Assembly: GCF_007050985.1 (NCBI RefSeq)
Contig: NZ_VHSF01000002.1
Location: 496,001 to 560,000 of the forward strand
Direction of reading: 5' to 3'
Source: Christiangramia sabulilitoris
GTDB taxonomy: Bacteria; Bacteroidota; Bacteroidia; Flavobacteriales; Flavobacteriaceae
Length of the DNA stretch: 64,000 bases
The position numbers and the translations under genes are program-made. The notes beneath the pieces were generated by a model. The model was given only the letters and a program-made list of their open reading frames with translations, was not told the DNA's origin and searched no databases. Of this stretch, positions 31,580-40,158 are shown piece after piece (the stretch's first letter is position 1; each line of letters starts with the position of its first letter).

Positions 31580-32983
31580 ATGAAAGAGAAGAAACTCAAC
31601 ATTAGCAAAAGACTGGGTAAAAATTTAAGTGATAATGCCTTTACCAGGTATGTTACATTTTCAGCACTTTACGCTGCACAGGGAATACCTGAAGGGATCA
31701 CCTATTTTGCATTGCCTGCATGGCTGGCAATGAACGGGAAATCGGCCATGGAGATCGCTGCCCTGGTAAGTGTTATGCTCATTCCCTGGAGTTTTAAGGT
31801 TTTAATTGCACCGGTAATGGACCGTTTTACCCTTTTAGCTATGGGTAGAAAACGGCCCTGGGTGATCTTTGGTCAGGTTGGATTGATCTTTAGTTTCCTG
31901 TATTTGGGAATGGTACCAGATCCCCTAAACAATCTCAGCGGATTAATGATTGCGGGCTTTTTTGTTAATTTTTTCGGGGCTTTTCAGGATGTGGCTACAG
32001 ATGGAATGGCCGTAGAAGTGATCCCTGCCAATGAACAGGCAAGAGCCAACGGCTTGATGTGGGGATCAAAAACTATTGGTGTTTCTGCCTCTTTGATCTT
32101 AGGAACCTGGCTAATCAATAACCTGGGGTTCTCTCTGGCGGTATCATTACTATCCTTAGCGATCGTAATTATTATGATCTTTCCAATATATTTTAGGGAA
32201 CGGCCGGGCGAAAAACTTATGCCCTGGACCAGCGGAAAAGCTTCCATGGATTCCAAACGAACTCAGTTGAGAAGCTGGACCCATATCTTTAAAAGTTTGT
32301 ATCGCGTTGTGAGTTTGAGGGCTAGCGTAATTCTTTGTATTGGTGTCTTTATTTTAGGCATCATGTATGGGATGGTAGATACATTACTGCCTATTTTCAG
32401 CATACAGGAACTTGGCTGGACCAACACCTATTTTTCCAACGTATTATCCTTAACCGCAGTTATAGGTGGTTTCCTGGGAATGTTCATTGGCGGTTACCTC
32501 GTGGATTACTTCGGAAAGATCAAAATGCTTACCATATATCTGGTCATTATAACCAGCGTTATTGCAAGTTTTGCCTTTATGGCGAATCTATGGGATATCC
32601 TGTTTATTAGTATTGCATTTATTTTATGTTATACTACCCTTTATACTTTTCTATGCATAGCGGTATTTGCTTCTGCCATGCATTTATGCTGGAAAACCGT
32701 AGCAGCAACGCAGTTTACCCTGTACATGGCTCTTTCCAACACAGGGCGCTCAGTAGGTGCAGGTGTTCTTGGTATAGTAAAGACCAATTTTGACTGGGAA
32801 ACAGTTTTTCTCATCATCGCCGTGATCCCCTTTTTACTCATTATACTTATACAATTTATCAATTTGAAAAGGCATCGTATTGTTGTGAAAAGCTTTGATG
32901 TGATCGCGCAGAAGATTACTGTAAAAACGGTCTTAAATGGTAAGGACATGAAACCCAGGATCGCTGAAAAGCAAAAATTATAA
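31580..32983 (+). CDS. AmpG-like MFS transporter
   Basis: The 467-residue protein has 12 predicted membrane helices. The first loop and helices (LYAAQGIPEGITYFALPAWLAMNGKSAMEIAALVSVMLIPWSFKVLIAPVMDRF) and the GRKRPWVIFGQ loop with FFGAFQDVATDGMAVEVIP are typical of the AmpG/PAT-type group of MFS proteins. AmpG imports muropeptides for wall recycling; members in Bacteroidota are diverse, so the substrate is uncertain. It has a long 5' untranslated region (305 bases from the previous gene). Confidence 0.87.
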   Translation: MKEKKLNISKRLGKNLSDNAFTRYVTFSALYAAQGIPEGITYFALPAWLAMNGKSAMEIAALVSVMLIPWSFKVLIAPVMDRFTLLAMGRKRPWVIFGQVGLIFSFLYLGMVPDPLNNLSGLMIAGFFVNFFGAFQDVATDGMAVEVIPANEQARANGLMWGSKTIGVSASLILGTWLINNLGFSLAVSLLSLAIVIIMIFPIYFRERPGEKLMPWTSGKASMDSKRTQLRSWTHIFKSLYRVVSLRASVILCIGVFILGIMYGMVDTLLPIFSIQELGWTNTYFSNVLSLTAVIGGFLGMFIGGYLVDYFGKIKMLTIYLVIITSVIASFAFMANLWDILFISIAFILCYTTLYTFLCIAVFASAMHLCWKTVAATQFTLYMALSNTGRSVGAGVLGIVKTNFDWETVFLIIAVIPFLLIILIQFINLKRHRIVVKSFDVIAQKITVKTVLNGKDMKPRIAEKQKL

Positions 32984-33079
32984 TCAATTACACTTTATTG
33001 ATTAATACAGAGGAACCTATATAAATAAGGCGTCTGGAAAATATTAAATACCTTTAGATAGATCAGTTACTTCTCAGTT

Positions 33080-33607
33080 ATGATTTACTATTGGATTCAT
33101 ATCATTTATATTTATTTAGGTTCCCGGTTCTTCTGGAAAAAGGTGGAGCTGGCTCAAGATCTTAGCCGTAACCGGACAGTTAGTATCTGGGATTGTGATT
33201 TCAGGTTTATGGCTAATTCCAAATACTTTTACTATATGGATTTTATAAGACTGGAAATTTTATTCCGGTCTAAACTTTATGATCACACCATTGCAAAGGG
33301 CATGTTCCCGGTGCTAGGCTCTCAAAAGATCATATATAAGAAACCCTTGAGAATATGGACAAAATTCAAAATTAGTCTTGTCCTGGAAGGATGGGATGAC
33401 AAGTGGATTTATCATAAGCAAATCTTCAGAAGAAATGATGAGATTTACGCCATTGGAATAACCAAAGTAGCTTTCTGGAAGAATAAGAAGACCCAGAATA
33501 CAAGGGAGATCATTGGTAAGAGCGGAGTGGATTTCCCGGAGATGTCACCTTCGCCTGAAATTCTCAGAATGTTTGAAAACGATTACCAGATCATACAACA
33601 GAATTAA
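33080..33607 (+). CDS. THEM6-like acyl-CoA thioesterase-family protein
   Basis: The 175-residue protein has a hydrophobic N-terminal helix (IYYWIHIIYIYLG) and then a hotdog-fold pattern with WDCDFRFMANSKYFYYMDFIRLEILFRS (the D-x-x-x-N-x-x-Y region), GSQKIIYKKPLRIWTKFKISLVLEGWDDKWIYHKQIF and GITKVAFWK. This matches the 4HBT_2/THEM6 type. Activity on acyl-CoA is inferred from the family. Confidence 0.82.
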   Translation: MIYYWIHIIYIYLGSRFFWKKVELAQDLSRNRTVSIWDCDFRFMANSKYFYYMDFIRLEILFRSKLYDHTIAKGMFPVLGSQKIIYKKPLRIWTKFKISLVLEGWDDKWIYHKQIFRRNDEIYAIGITKVAFWKNKKTQNTREIIGKSGVDFPEMSPSPEILRMFENDYQIIQQN

Positions 33608-33668
33608 TTTGCAATTGTTTGATAGTAAAAAATTTTCAGTTCCAGTTCTGTTACTCCTTTGAAATCAG

Positions 33669-33686
33669 TTAACAATTAATTGTTAA
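33669..33686. promoter_or_regulatory. Perfect 18-bp palindrome
   Basis: TTAACAATTAATTGTTAA is a perfect palindrome, 80 bases before the 45-codon gene at 33767. A site for a dimeric regulator is plausible; none is identified. Confidence 0.45.
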
Positions 33687-33766
33687 ACAGTGTTAGAAGA
33701 CTTCTGGATATACGGTAAAAATCCTATTCTGTATATAGTTAATTTAATCATCTAAAAATTTTAAAT

Positions 33767-33904
33767 ATGAAAACTCCTAATTACGACGATAAGAAAGGTA
33801 AACATCCAATTCCGCACGCTGAAGGAATAGCGAAAGATGAGAATAGCGAAAAAATGAAAGAGAAAGATAAATCTTCAGATAAAAAAGAGAAGAAGAAAGA
33901 TTAA
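33767..33904 (+). CDS. Small highly charged protein, 45 aa
   Basis: ATG 33767 opens MKTPNYDDKKGKHPIPHAEG and the frame ends at TAA 33902-33904. The second half is almost only Lys, Glu, Asp and Ser (EKDKSSDKKEKKKD), so intrinsically disordered. It has a leader of about 160 bases with an 18-bp palindrome and its own strong terminator, which argues for a real, separately expressed gene. Small Lys-rich proteins of this kind are often abundant stress proteins; the function is unknown. Confidence 0.68.
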   Translation: MKTPNYDDKKGKHPIPHAEGIAKDENSEKMKEKDKSSDKKEKKKD

Positions 33905-33920
33905 CCTATAATCTCAAATA

Positions 33921-33957
33921 AAAATCCCGCTCAATTTACATTGGCGGGATTTTTTTA
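33921..33957 (+). terminator. Strong bidirectional terminator
   Basis: AAAATCCCGC and GCGGGATTTT form a 10-bp stem with a loop of about 13 bases and T runs on both strands. It ends the 45-codon gene and, on the other strand, the ABC-2 permease operon. Confidence 0.9.
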
Positions 33958-33975
33958 TTCTGCTTTTTTCTTTCT

Positions 33976-35151
33976 CTACGATACAATTTCAACTTCTCCA
34001 GATGATCGTATCTTTTTGATCTTGAAATGAAGAATTATGCTCATTGCCATAAAACTTACCGCAATGATGATCGATAACAATCCTAATTCATGACTTATGG
34101 AAGAAAGGTCTCCACCATAAAAAGCGATCTTTCTGAATCCATTCAGAAAATGGGTGAGCGGTATTATCTGTGCGAAATTCTGAATTGCTGCCGGGATCGC
34201 CAGCGAAGGCCAGGTAAAACCACTCAGTACAAAGGCCGGGGTAGAGATCACCATCAATAATTCGGTTGCCTTTAGCTGGCTTGGGAAAATGATGGAGAAT
34301 AACATCCCTATCCCCATAGAAGCCAGACTCAGCAAAATCGTAAGCAGTAACATGGGCAGGTTGAAAATATCTGCATCTATCCTGAAGTAAGGAATAAAAC
34401 CACTTACCAGGAACCACATTACCGGGATCAGTATAAAGAAAGGAACCGCTTTTAGTCCAATGTGATAAACAGACCGCTTGTTGGTATTGGCCAGAATTTG
34501 AAAATAATTATCTTCAAAATCTCTCGCAAAAACCAATGCCAGGGCCAGGAAAATCACCTGCTGCATGATCGCGGCCAGCAAGCCGGGAAGCATAAAAGTT
34601 AAATAGTTCCCCGTTGAATTATACAGTTTATTGAAATTGATCTTGAAGCTTTCATAAGAGTCCCTGGCCTGTTCCGGTGAAAAACCCTGCTTCTTTAAGC
34701 CTTCAATTTCTATTCCGGCGTTCATGGTCATTAGAACCGATTGAATGTTTTTGCTTGCAATATTCGCGTTCAGAATATTCGCCATGTTCAAATCTACCCT
34801 TACCTCCGGATGTCTCTTCTGAAGAATTTCAGCTTCAAAGTCCTGCGGAATGGTCACCACCGCGGCATATTCCCTATAAGGCATTTCTGCGGCTATATCT
34901 CCCGAAGTGTATCTCACCTCACTAACCTCCAGACCTTCATTATCCTGAAAGGCATCTATAAGTTTATCTGAAAGCGGACTATGATCTTCATCTACGATAA
35001 GCATTGGAAGATCCACCACCTTAGCCTGCTGATATACATAGCCGAAAAGGAAACCATAAAGTAAGGGAGCTCCAAAGAAGATCGCCAGTAGCACCTTATT
35101 CGAAAAGATTCTATGAAATTCTATTTTTAATAAGCTCTTGAAATCCTTCAT
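33976..35151 (-). CDS. ABC-2 type transporter permease
   Basis: This 391-residue protein has the PF12698 layout. A first membrane helix (VLLAIFFGAPLLYGFLFGYVY) is followed by a large extracytoplasmic domain of about 150 residues (VVDLPMLIVDEDHSPLSDKLIDAF ... AAVVTIPQDFEAEIL), then five C-terminal helices including QLKATELLMVISTPAFVLSGFTWPS. It ends the TolC-HlyD-permease operon, with its ATG one base from the HlyD stop. No ATPase gene is in the operon, which such permeases need. Confidence 0.9.
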   Translation of the reverse strand: MKDFKSLLKIEFHRIFSNKVLLAIFFGAPLLYGFLFGYVYQQAKVVDLPMLIVDEDHSPLSDKLIDAFQDNEGLEVSEVRYTSGDIAAEMPYREYAAVVTIPQDFEAEILQKRHPEVRVDLNMANILNANIASKNIQSVLMTMNAGIEIEGLKKQGFSPEQARDSYESFKINFNKLYNSTGNYLTFMLPGLLAAIMQQVIFLALALVFARDFEDNYFQILANTNKRSVYHIGLKAVPFFILIPVMWFLVSGFIPYFRIDADIFNLPMLLLTILLSLASMGIGMLFSIIFPSQLKATELLMVISTPAFVLSGFTWPSLAIPAAIQNFAQIIPLTHFLNGFRKIAFYGGDLSSISHELGLLSIIIAVSFMAMSIILHFKIKKIRSSGEVEIVS

Positions 35152-35152
35152 T

Positions 35153-36115
35153 TTATTGTTTTATAAGAATGCTGCTATTCATAAAAAATTTATCTGCTGA
35201 AGTTTTTGCTTCTGGCACCACTTTTAATTCATAAATAGCTTCGGAAAGGTCATATAATGGTGCGGTACTGGTAATATCTGCATACTGCGCCAGCTGCTTA
35301 ATAGCCACAATTTCCCCCGAAGTTTCTTCTTCGGTATATGGATTTTGAACGGTTATTGTATTTCCAACCTTAAAATCATAGATCTCAGATTCCGGAATGG
35401 TGAACCTGAAATAGACACTGTCTTTTTCATAACCATTGATGAGTACATAACCCGGGGTAAGTAATTCGCCTTCGCTCAAACTTATGGTCTCAACAGACAT
35501 ATTCGCCGGGGCGATCAGGTATTGCTCGTTAGAGGCACTTTGAACTTCTTCTTTAGAACCTAAAGCACGGTTCAATTGTCCTTTTGCCTGGTCTATCTGT
35601 TCTCTTCTGGCTCCCATTTTCACCTCATCACGTTTTGCTTCCAGGGCTGCAACCTGGGACCTCGCCATTTCCAACTTCATCTTTACCTCATCGTATTGCT
35701 GCCTGCTCACCAAAGAATCTTTATACATATTGCTGATCCTTTTAAAAGACTCTTCTGCAAAATCTAGCTGAGCTTTCCCCGCATTTAGCTTTCCTGCGAT
35801 CTGGTTTAACTGTTCTGTAGTGGCACCATTATATGCCATATCCAGCTGACCTTTAGCTGCCGCTACCGCTCCTTCTGCCTGCATCATCTTGGCATTGACC
35901 TCTGGAATATCAAGCTTCGCCAGGGTATCTCCTTTTTTCACCTCCTGCCCTTCTTCCACATAAATCTTACTGATCCTTCCCGGCACCTTTCCGCTTACCG
36001 AAACAGTTTCAAATTTCACTTTTCCCCTTTGAGAGGTGATCTTTTCTTCGTCGCTGCAGGAAGTCATCGCTAAAACTGCCAATCCACCCCACATTATATT
36101 TTTAATCATTTTCAT
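35153..36115 (-). CDS. HlyD-family periplasmic adaptor, lipoprotein
   Basis: The 320-residue adaptor has a lipobox (LAVLAMTSC, Cys about residue 20). A lipoyl-like half (GKVPGRISKIYVEEGQEVKKGDTLAKLDIPEV), a long coiled-coil hairpin (about 75-190), the second lipoyl half (QYLIAPANMSVETISLSEGELLTPG) and a beta-barrel follow. It bridges the inner-membrane permease and the TolC channel encoded on either side. Confidence 0.92.
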   Translation of the reverse strand: MKMIKNIMWGGLAVLAMTSCSDEEKITSQRGKVKFETVSVSGKVPGRISKIYVEEGQEVKKGDTLAKLDIPEVNAKMMQAEGAVAAAKGQLDMAYNGATTEQLNQIAGKLNAGKAQLDFAEESFKRISNMYKDSLVSRQQYDEVKMKLEMARSQVAALEAKRDEVKMGARREQIDQAKGQLNRALGSKEEVQSASNEQYLIAPANMSVETISLSEGELLTPGYVLINGYEKDSVYFRFTIPESEIYDFKVGNTITVQNPYTEEETSGEIVAIKQLAQYADITSTAPLYDLSEAIYELKVVPEAKTSADKFFMNSSILIKQ

Positions 36116-36131
36116 TTTTCTGAATTTTCTG

Positions 36132-37505
36132 TTAGTATTTTAATTGTCCCTGAGCATGCAATAGATCTACGGTTGCTCGTCTTTGCTGGTAATATGATTT
36201 TTGAAGTTTGAATCCGGCCTGTTCAAGATCCCTTAAGGCATCCAATACATCGGTTATTGAAGCCAGATCGTTCCTGTATTGCTTATCTACCATTTCATAG
36301 GTTTCATCGGCCAGTTCGATCTCTTTTTGTACAATCAGGATATTTTGCCTTGCAGAAGCCAGGCTTTGTTCGGCCTTGGTTATACTCAGGTTGATCATCT
36401 CTTCAGCTTCTTCACGCTGTTCCCGGTATTTTTCGGCTTCATATTTAGTTTTCTGGCTCTCGAGTCTGGATTTATTCCCATCAAAAAGATTCCACTTCAC
36501 ACCCACACCTACATACCATCTTGGATCAAGCAGGGAAAGGTCATCTTCAAGCAATTCATAATGCCCCTTCAAGGCCACCTTCGGAATAAAATTATTCCTC
36601 TCCATTTTTGCCTTGTAAAGACTTGCTTCCTCTGCCTCTTCCAGAGCTTTGATCTCGTCGCGTTTTTCAGCATTCCCAAAACCTGATGATGCAAAAGGAT
36701 CTAATTGCGGCGCCATTAATTCTAAGGTTTCCCTGGATTCCCCGGAGAGCTTATTCAGCATTTCGATAAGGATCGCCTTATTATGATCGAATTCAAGCTG
36801 GCGCGCAATGAGTTGCTGCCTGGCTAATTCGATCTTCTTTCGCTCTATAGGAGTAGCCAGGCCATTTTCTATAGCTTTTTTCACATAAAATTCCTGTTGA
36901 TCGAGAAATTCTTCTGTACTCTCCAAAACTTTCTTTGAAGCATTGACAAGAGCTAACCTGTCATAATTTTCGATGATCTCTAAAGCTACGCGGTCCTGCA
37001 AGGCAGCAGCAGCGTAGTTTAGAGAAGCTTCTTTATGTTTACTGGCCTTGAGTGCATTTCTGGCTTCAAAGCCACTGAAAAGAACCCAGTCGAGATCTAC
37101 AGATGATTTCAGAATATTCTTCTCCTGGATCGCCGGGATCGATTGCACGGGAACTCCTTCCGGAAATTCGGCGTTGAAAGGTACTCCGGCGGCTTCCTTG
37201 ATTAGTAATTTCTGAGTCCCTAGTAAAAGATTCTGGGTATCTTCATCAAAATTGATATTATCATTTAACCTGGTATAGTTTCCGTTTACGGTGATCTTCG
37301 GAAGAAAGACCGATTTAGCAAGTTTTTGATCCAGAATTGCCTGCTGTGCTTCGAATTCCTTTTCATTCAGTTTATGACTCTTTTCTATACCCTTCCCTAT
37401 GAGTTCCTGCAGCCTGGGATCAAGATCCTGGGCATTCGAAACAGAAGGAATCAATCCTAGAAAGATCAAAAGAACTGTACTTACACCTATCCTTTTTATA
37501 TGCAT
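36132..37505 (-). CDS. TolC-family outer-membrane efflux protein
   Basis: I chose the ATG at 37505 (MHIKRIGVSTVLLIFLGLIPSVSNAQ), which begins with a proper signal peptide; the earlier start adds nine residues. The 457 residues show two helical-hairpin repeats with long amphipathic helices (LARQQLIARQLEFDHNKAILIEML; EMINLSITKAEQSLASARQNILIVQKEIELAD) and the beta-strand NGNYTRLND / VGVGVKWNLFDG elements. It heads the efflux operon. A Crp/Fnr-type regulator gene lies upstream. Confidence 0.93.
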   Translation of the reverse strand: MHIKRIGVSTVLLIFLGLIPSVSNAQDLDPRLQELIGKGIEKSHKLNEKEFEAQQAILDQKLAKSVFLPKITVNGNYTRLNDNINFDEDTQNLLLGTQKLLIKEAAGVPFNAEFPEGVPVQSIPAIQEKNILKSSVDLDWVLFSGFEARNALKASKHKEASLNYAAAALQDRVALEIIENYDRLALVNASKKVLESTEEFLDQQEFYVKKAIENGLATPIERKKIELARQQLIARQLEFDHNKAILIEMLNKLSGESRETLELMAPQLDPFASSGFGNAEKRDEIKALEEAEEASLYKAKMERNNFIPKVALKGHYELLEDDLSLLDPRWYVGVGVKWNLFDGNKSRLESQKTKYEAEKYREQREEAEEMINLSITKAEQSLASARQNILIVQKEIELADETYEMVDKQYRNDLASITDVLDALRDLEQAGFKLQKSYYQQRRATVDLLHAQGQLKY

Positions 37506-37589
37506 TTCCACTGTATTTATTTTACAATGCAAAGGTCTGGCTGAAAAGAGAGGATTCTTTTGACCTATATCAAAAAACGATCTGTGGTG

Positions 37590-38162
37590 CTAATCTCTTA
37601 TTTTCTTTTTCCTGATGCGGCTAAGGGTTTCCTGGGACATTCCAAGGTAAGAAGCGATCATTCCCAGCGGAACGCGGTAAATGATATCGGGATATTCGGT
37701 GAGCATATATTCATAACGTTCCTTCGCGGTCTGGAACTGGATCGCATTTAGCTTATGCACAACTTTAGTAAGCATTTCTGTAGAAAGAAGCCTGCCCAGT
37801 CTTTCCATTTTGTGGTACTTTTCGAAAAGCAGTTCCAGTTCATTTTTGGAAATTGAATGTATCTCTGCGTCCTCAAGCATTTCTACATTGTAAAGGCTCG
37901 GACTTTCCTCGAAAAAACTTTCCAGGCTGGTCATGAACCTGCCTTCTCCAAAAAACAGCTGGGTGATCTCCTTGCCATCACTATTCAGATAATAATTCCG
38001 GCCAATCCCTTTTTCTACATAGTAAAGTTTACGACATACCTGCCCCTGCTTCACCAGCGGCTGACTTTTAGAGACTATTTCCTTCTGAAAATGAGACAGA
38101 ATATCTTCCAGTTCTGCTTCAGAAAAATCTACCAAATCTTTTAAAAAATCAGTAATCGTCAT
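37590..38162 (-). CDS. Crp/Fnr-family transcriptional regulator
   Basis: The 190-residue protein has an N-terminal cyclic-nucleotide-binding-like beta-roll (KSQPLVKQGQVCRKLYYVEKGIGRNYYLNSDGKEITQLFFGEGRFMTSLESFFEESPS) and a C-terminal HTH (YRVPLGMIASYLGMSQETLSRIRKKK). It lacks the cysteine cluster of Fnr and the usual cAMP-binding RxE motif, as in most Bacteroidota members. It is 84 bases upstream of the TolC gene on the same strand and likely regulates that efflux operon. Confidence 0.9.
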   Translation of the reverse strand: MTITDFLKDLVDFSEAELEDILSHFQKEIVSKSQPLVKQGQVCRKLYYVEKGIGRNYYLNSDGKEITQLFFGEGRFMTSLESFFEESPSLYNVEMLEDAEIHSISKNELELLFEKYHKMERLGRLLSTEMLTKVVHKLNAIQFQTAKERYEYMLTEYPDIIYRVPLGMIASYLGMSQETLSRIRKKKIRD

Positions 38163-38455
38163 AGCCCTTTTAATCTATTGATGCATTGGAATTTTGATAC
38201 TTTCAGCTTCTTCAATAAAACTGAAATGAAGAAAAAACAAAAATACTATTTCAGATTGAAGTAATTCTCAAAATACAGTTAAGGCTGACCGGGATTATAA
38301 CTTTCAGCTAGAAAACCCTGGCCTGAATGCTGAAATTTTTAATAAGGGAAGAATTTACCAAAATAATACACTAGATTTATAATCAACTACTTACGATCAA
38401 TCCTTTAATTTTGATTTTGCCTTTTTTCGGATCTATCGTTACAAAAAGTCAAAAA
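38163..38455. other. Intergenic stretch without a gene
   Basis: About 290 bases between two divergent genes. I see no ORF, RNA or strong repeat; it presumably holds the two promoters. Confidence 0.5.
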
Positions 38456-39604
38456 ATGAGAATTACCTATTATTCCCTGCTAATACTATTTTTCATTCTG
38501 GGTTGTAAAACAACAGAGACCACTGAAACCATTTTTAAGGAAGGAAAGACCTTTGAAAATTTCAGGGGATTTAAACCTGTTGACCCTACAGAATTTAACG
38601 ATAACATCCAATTGGTTTCAGATGGAGAACTGGGCATGAAAGATCTTCGGCTTTTAAATTCCGAAGAAATTTTAGGCTTTTTAAATAATGAAACTGTACT
38701 GGTATCTATTGGCCAGTTATCCTCGGAAGGTAGAATATCTTATATTCCCTTTGCCATCTCTCAGAAGAACACCAGTTATAAGGTCACTATGGATTATATG
38801 AAATATGCGACTTTAGGACAGGAAGACAACCGGAATAACTTCATTGGCTACAAGCGTGTAGGTGTTGGCTTAAGACTTATTTCTCTTATCACAACTGCTG
38901 AGGCAGGTATTAATATCAGTGATCTTTATTCCATTGGGCTTGCTGCAAAAGCGGGGAAATTAAGCGGAACCCTGATGATAGAGATAATTGGTATTAAATC
39001 TAAAGACGTTACTACCCTGCTGCCGCTGCCATCAGAAATTAACCAGACCACTATTCAAAATGCTATGCAGGCCCTGGCTACTATCAAATCTAAGATCTAT
39101 GATGAGGATACCAGATTATACCCGCAGGTAATGGCGATTAAATTAGATGAAAATGCTCGCAGTAGAAGTATTCCGGTGGTGAGTATGAACAGTGAAGATG
39201 ATGAGCCATTTGTAGAAATGGTTCAAGGCCAGGGACCTGGTTCTATAGATATCCTTCAGGCAGAAGAAGAGGTTGATAAAAGCATACAACTCCAATTTCA
39301 AAATAACAAGGTAGGATCTTCCGGGGTGGCACAAAGGGCGGCGCAATTAGAAAAACAGGCCCTGGAATCTCTAATGAACAAGGAGGTAGAAGAAGCCATA
39401 GAATACCTTAGAGAATGTGAAATAATATATCCACAATATCACAGTGTTTATGAAGTGTTACAACTGCTAAAGCAGAACAGGCGAGAACTGGCAGAAAAGA
39501 ATTCTCCCAAATGGCAGGAGCTCTATAGTGAAATATTAAAGAATTTTTCATGGAGACTACCCGAATCCATTAGGGCTGAGTTGAAGGCTTTAGCAGATCA
39601 ATAA
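38456..39604 (+). CDS. Hypothetical lipoprotein with TPR-like C-terminus
   Basis: I set the start at ATG 38456 (MRITYYSLLILFFILGC), giving a lipobox with Cys about residue 17; the longer frame adds 15 improbable residues. The 382-residue product has a beta-rich first part (VLVSIGQLSSEGRISYIPFAISQKNTSYKVTMDYM), and its last 90 residues (AAQLEKQALESLMNKEVEEAIEYLRECEIIYPQYHSVYEVLQLL) look like a TPR pair. No known family is recognised. Confidence 0.75.
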   Translation: MRITYYSLLILFFILGCKTTETTETIFKEGKTFENFRGFKPVDPTEFNDNIQLVSDGELGMKDLRLLNSEEILGFLNNETVLVSIGQLSSEGRISYIPFAISQKNTSYKVTMDYMKYATLGQEDNRNNFIGYKRVGVGLRLISLITTAEAGINISDLYSIGLAAKAGKLSGTLMIEIIGIKSKDVTTLLPLPSEINQTTIQNAMQALATIKSKIYDEDTRLYPQVMAIKLDENARSRSIPVVSMNSEDDEPFVEMVQGQGPGSIDILQAEEEVDKSIQLQFQNNKVGSSGVAQRAAQLEKQALESLMNKEVEEAIEYLRECEIIYPQYHSVYEVLQLLKQNRRELAEKNSPKWQELYSEILKNFSWRLPESIRAELKALADQ

Positions 39605-39622
39605 TGCTTTAATATTCAGGAT

Positions 39623-40075
39623 CTAAATTTTTGGAAAGAAACGGCCGGTTCTTTTCTTATAAGACTCATATTCCTTATAACGCTGCATTAGCAGCTTCTC
39701 CTCATATTCAGACTTCACCATAAAAAGTATATAAAGTAAAATTGAGATCAATATCCTGAAAACAGAAGCTGTAGCCAGGGCAAGACTAAAAGAACTAATC
39801 ACTATCCCGGTGTAAATTGGATGTCTTACATATTTATACAGGCCCGATTGTACTAATTCTGAATTAGTTTTAGGTGAAGGAAAAGGAGACAGGTTCTTAC
39901 TTAATTGCAGCATCGCCAGAATTAAAACGGCACCTCCCAAAACCGCTATAATAAGGGCACCTGTTCTTATAATAGCTGGAAACGCAAGTGACAGAATATT
40001 TGGATCAAAAACATAAAGAATGAACAGCAGCATCTGCAGGCCAACCAGCTTGTAATCCTTTGATCTTAGATTCAT
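39623..40075 (-). CDS. Isoprenylcysteine carboxylmethyltransferase-family membrane protein
   Basis: The 150 residues have four membrane helices and the SAM-binding signature GLYKYVRHPIYTGIVISS plus the C-terminal EYEEKLLMQRYKEYESYKKRTGRFFP, the shared core of ICMT/PEMT-like integral-membrane methyltransferases. Bacterial members act on lipids or remain uncharacterised; the substrate is unknown here. Confidence 0.88.
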   Translation of the reverse strand: MNLRSKDYKLVGLQMLLFILYVFDPNILSLAFPAIIRTGALIIAVLGGAVLILAMLQLSKNLSPFPSPKTNSELVQSGLYKYVRHPIYTGIVISSFSLALATASVFRILISILLYILFMVKSEYEEKLLMQRYKEYESYKKRTGRFFPKI

Positions 40076-40158
40076 TAGTTTCTAAATTTCTGTGGTGGAA
40101 ATTTATTCACGTATGAATTTACATTATTAAATAATGTATATAATAATTTGAAAGCTGC

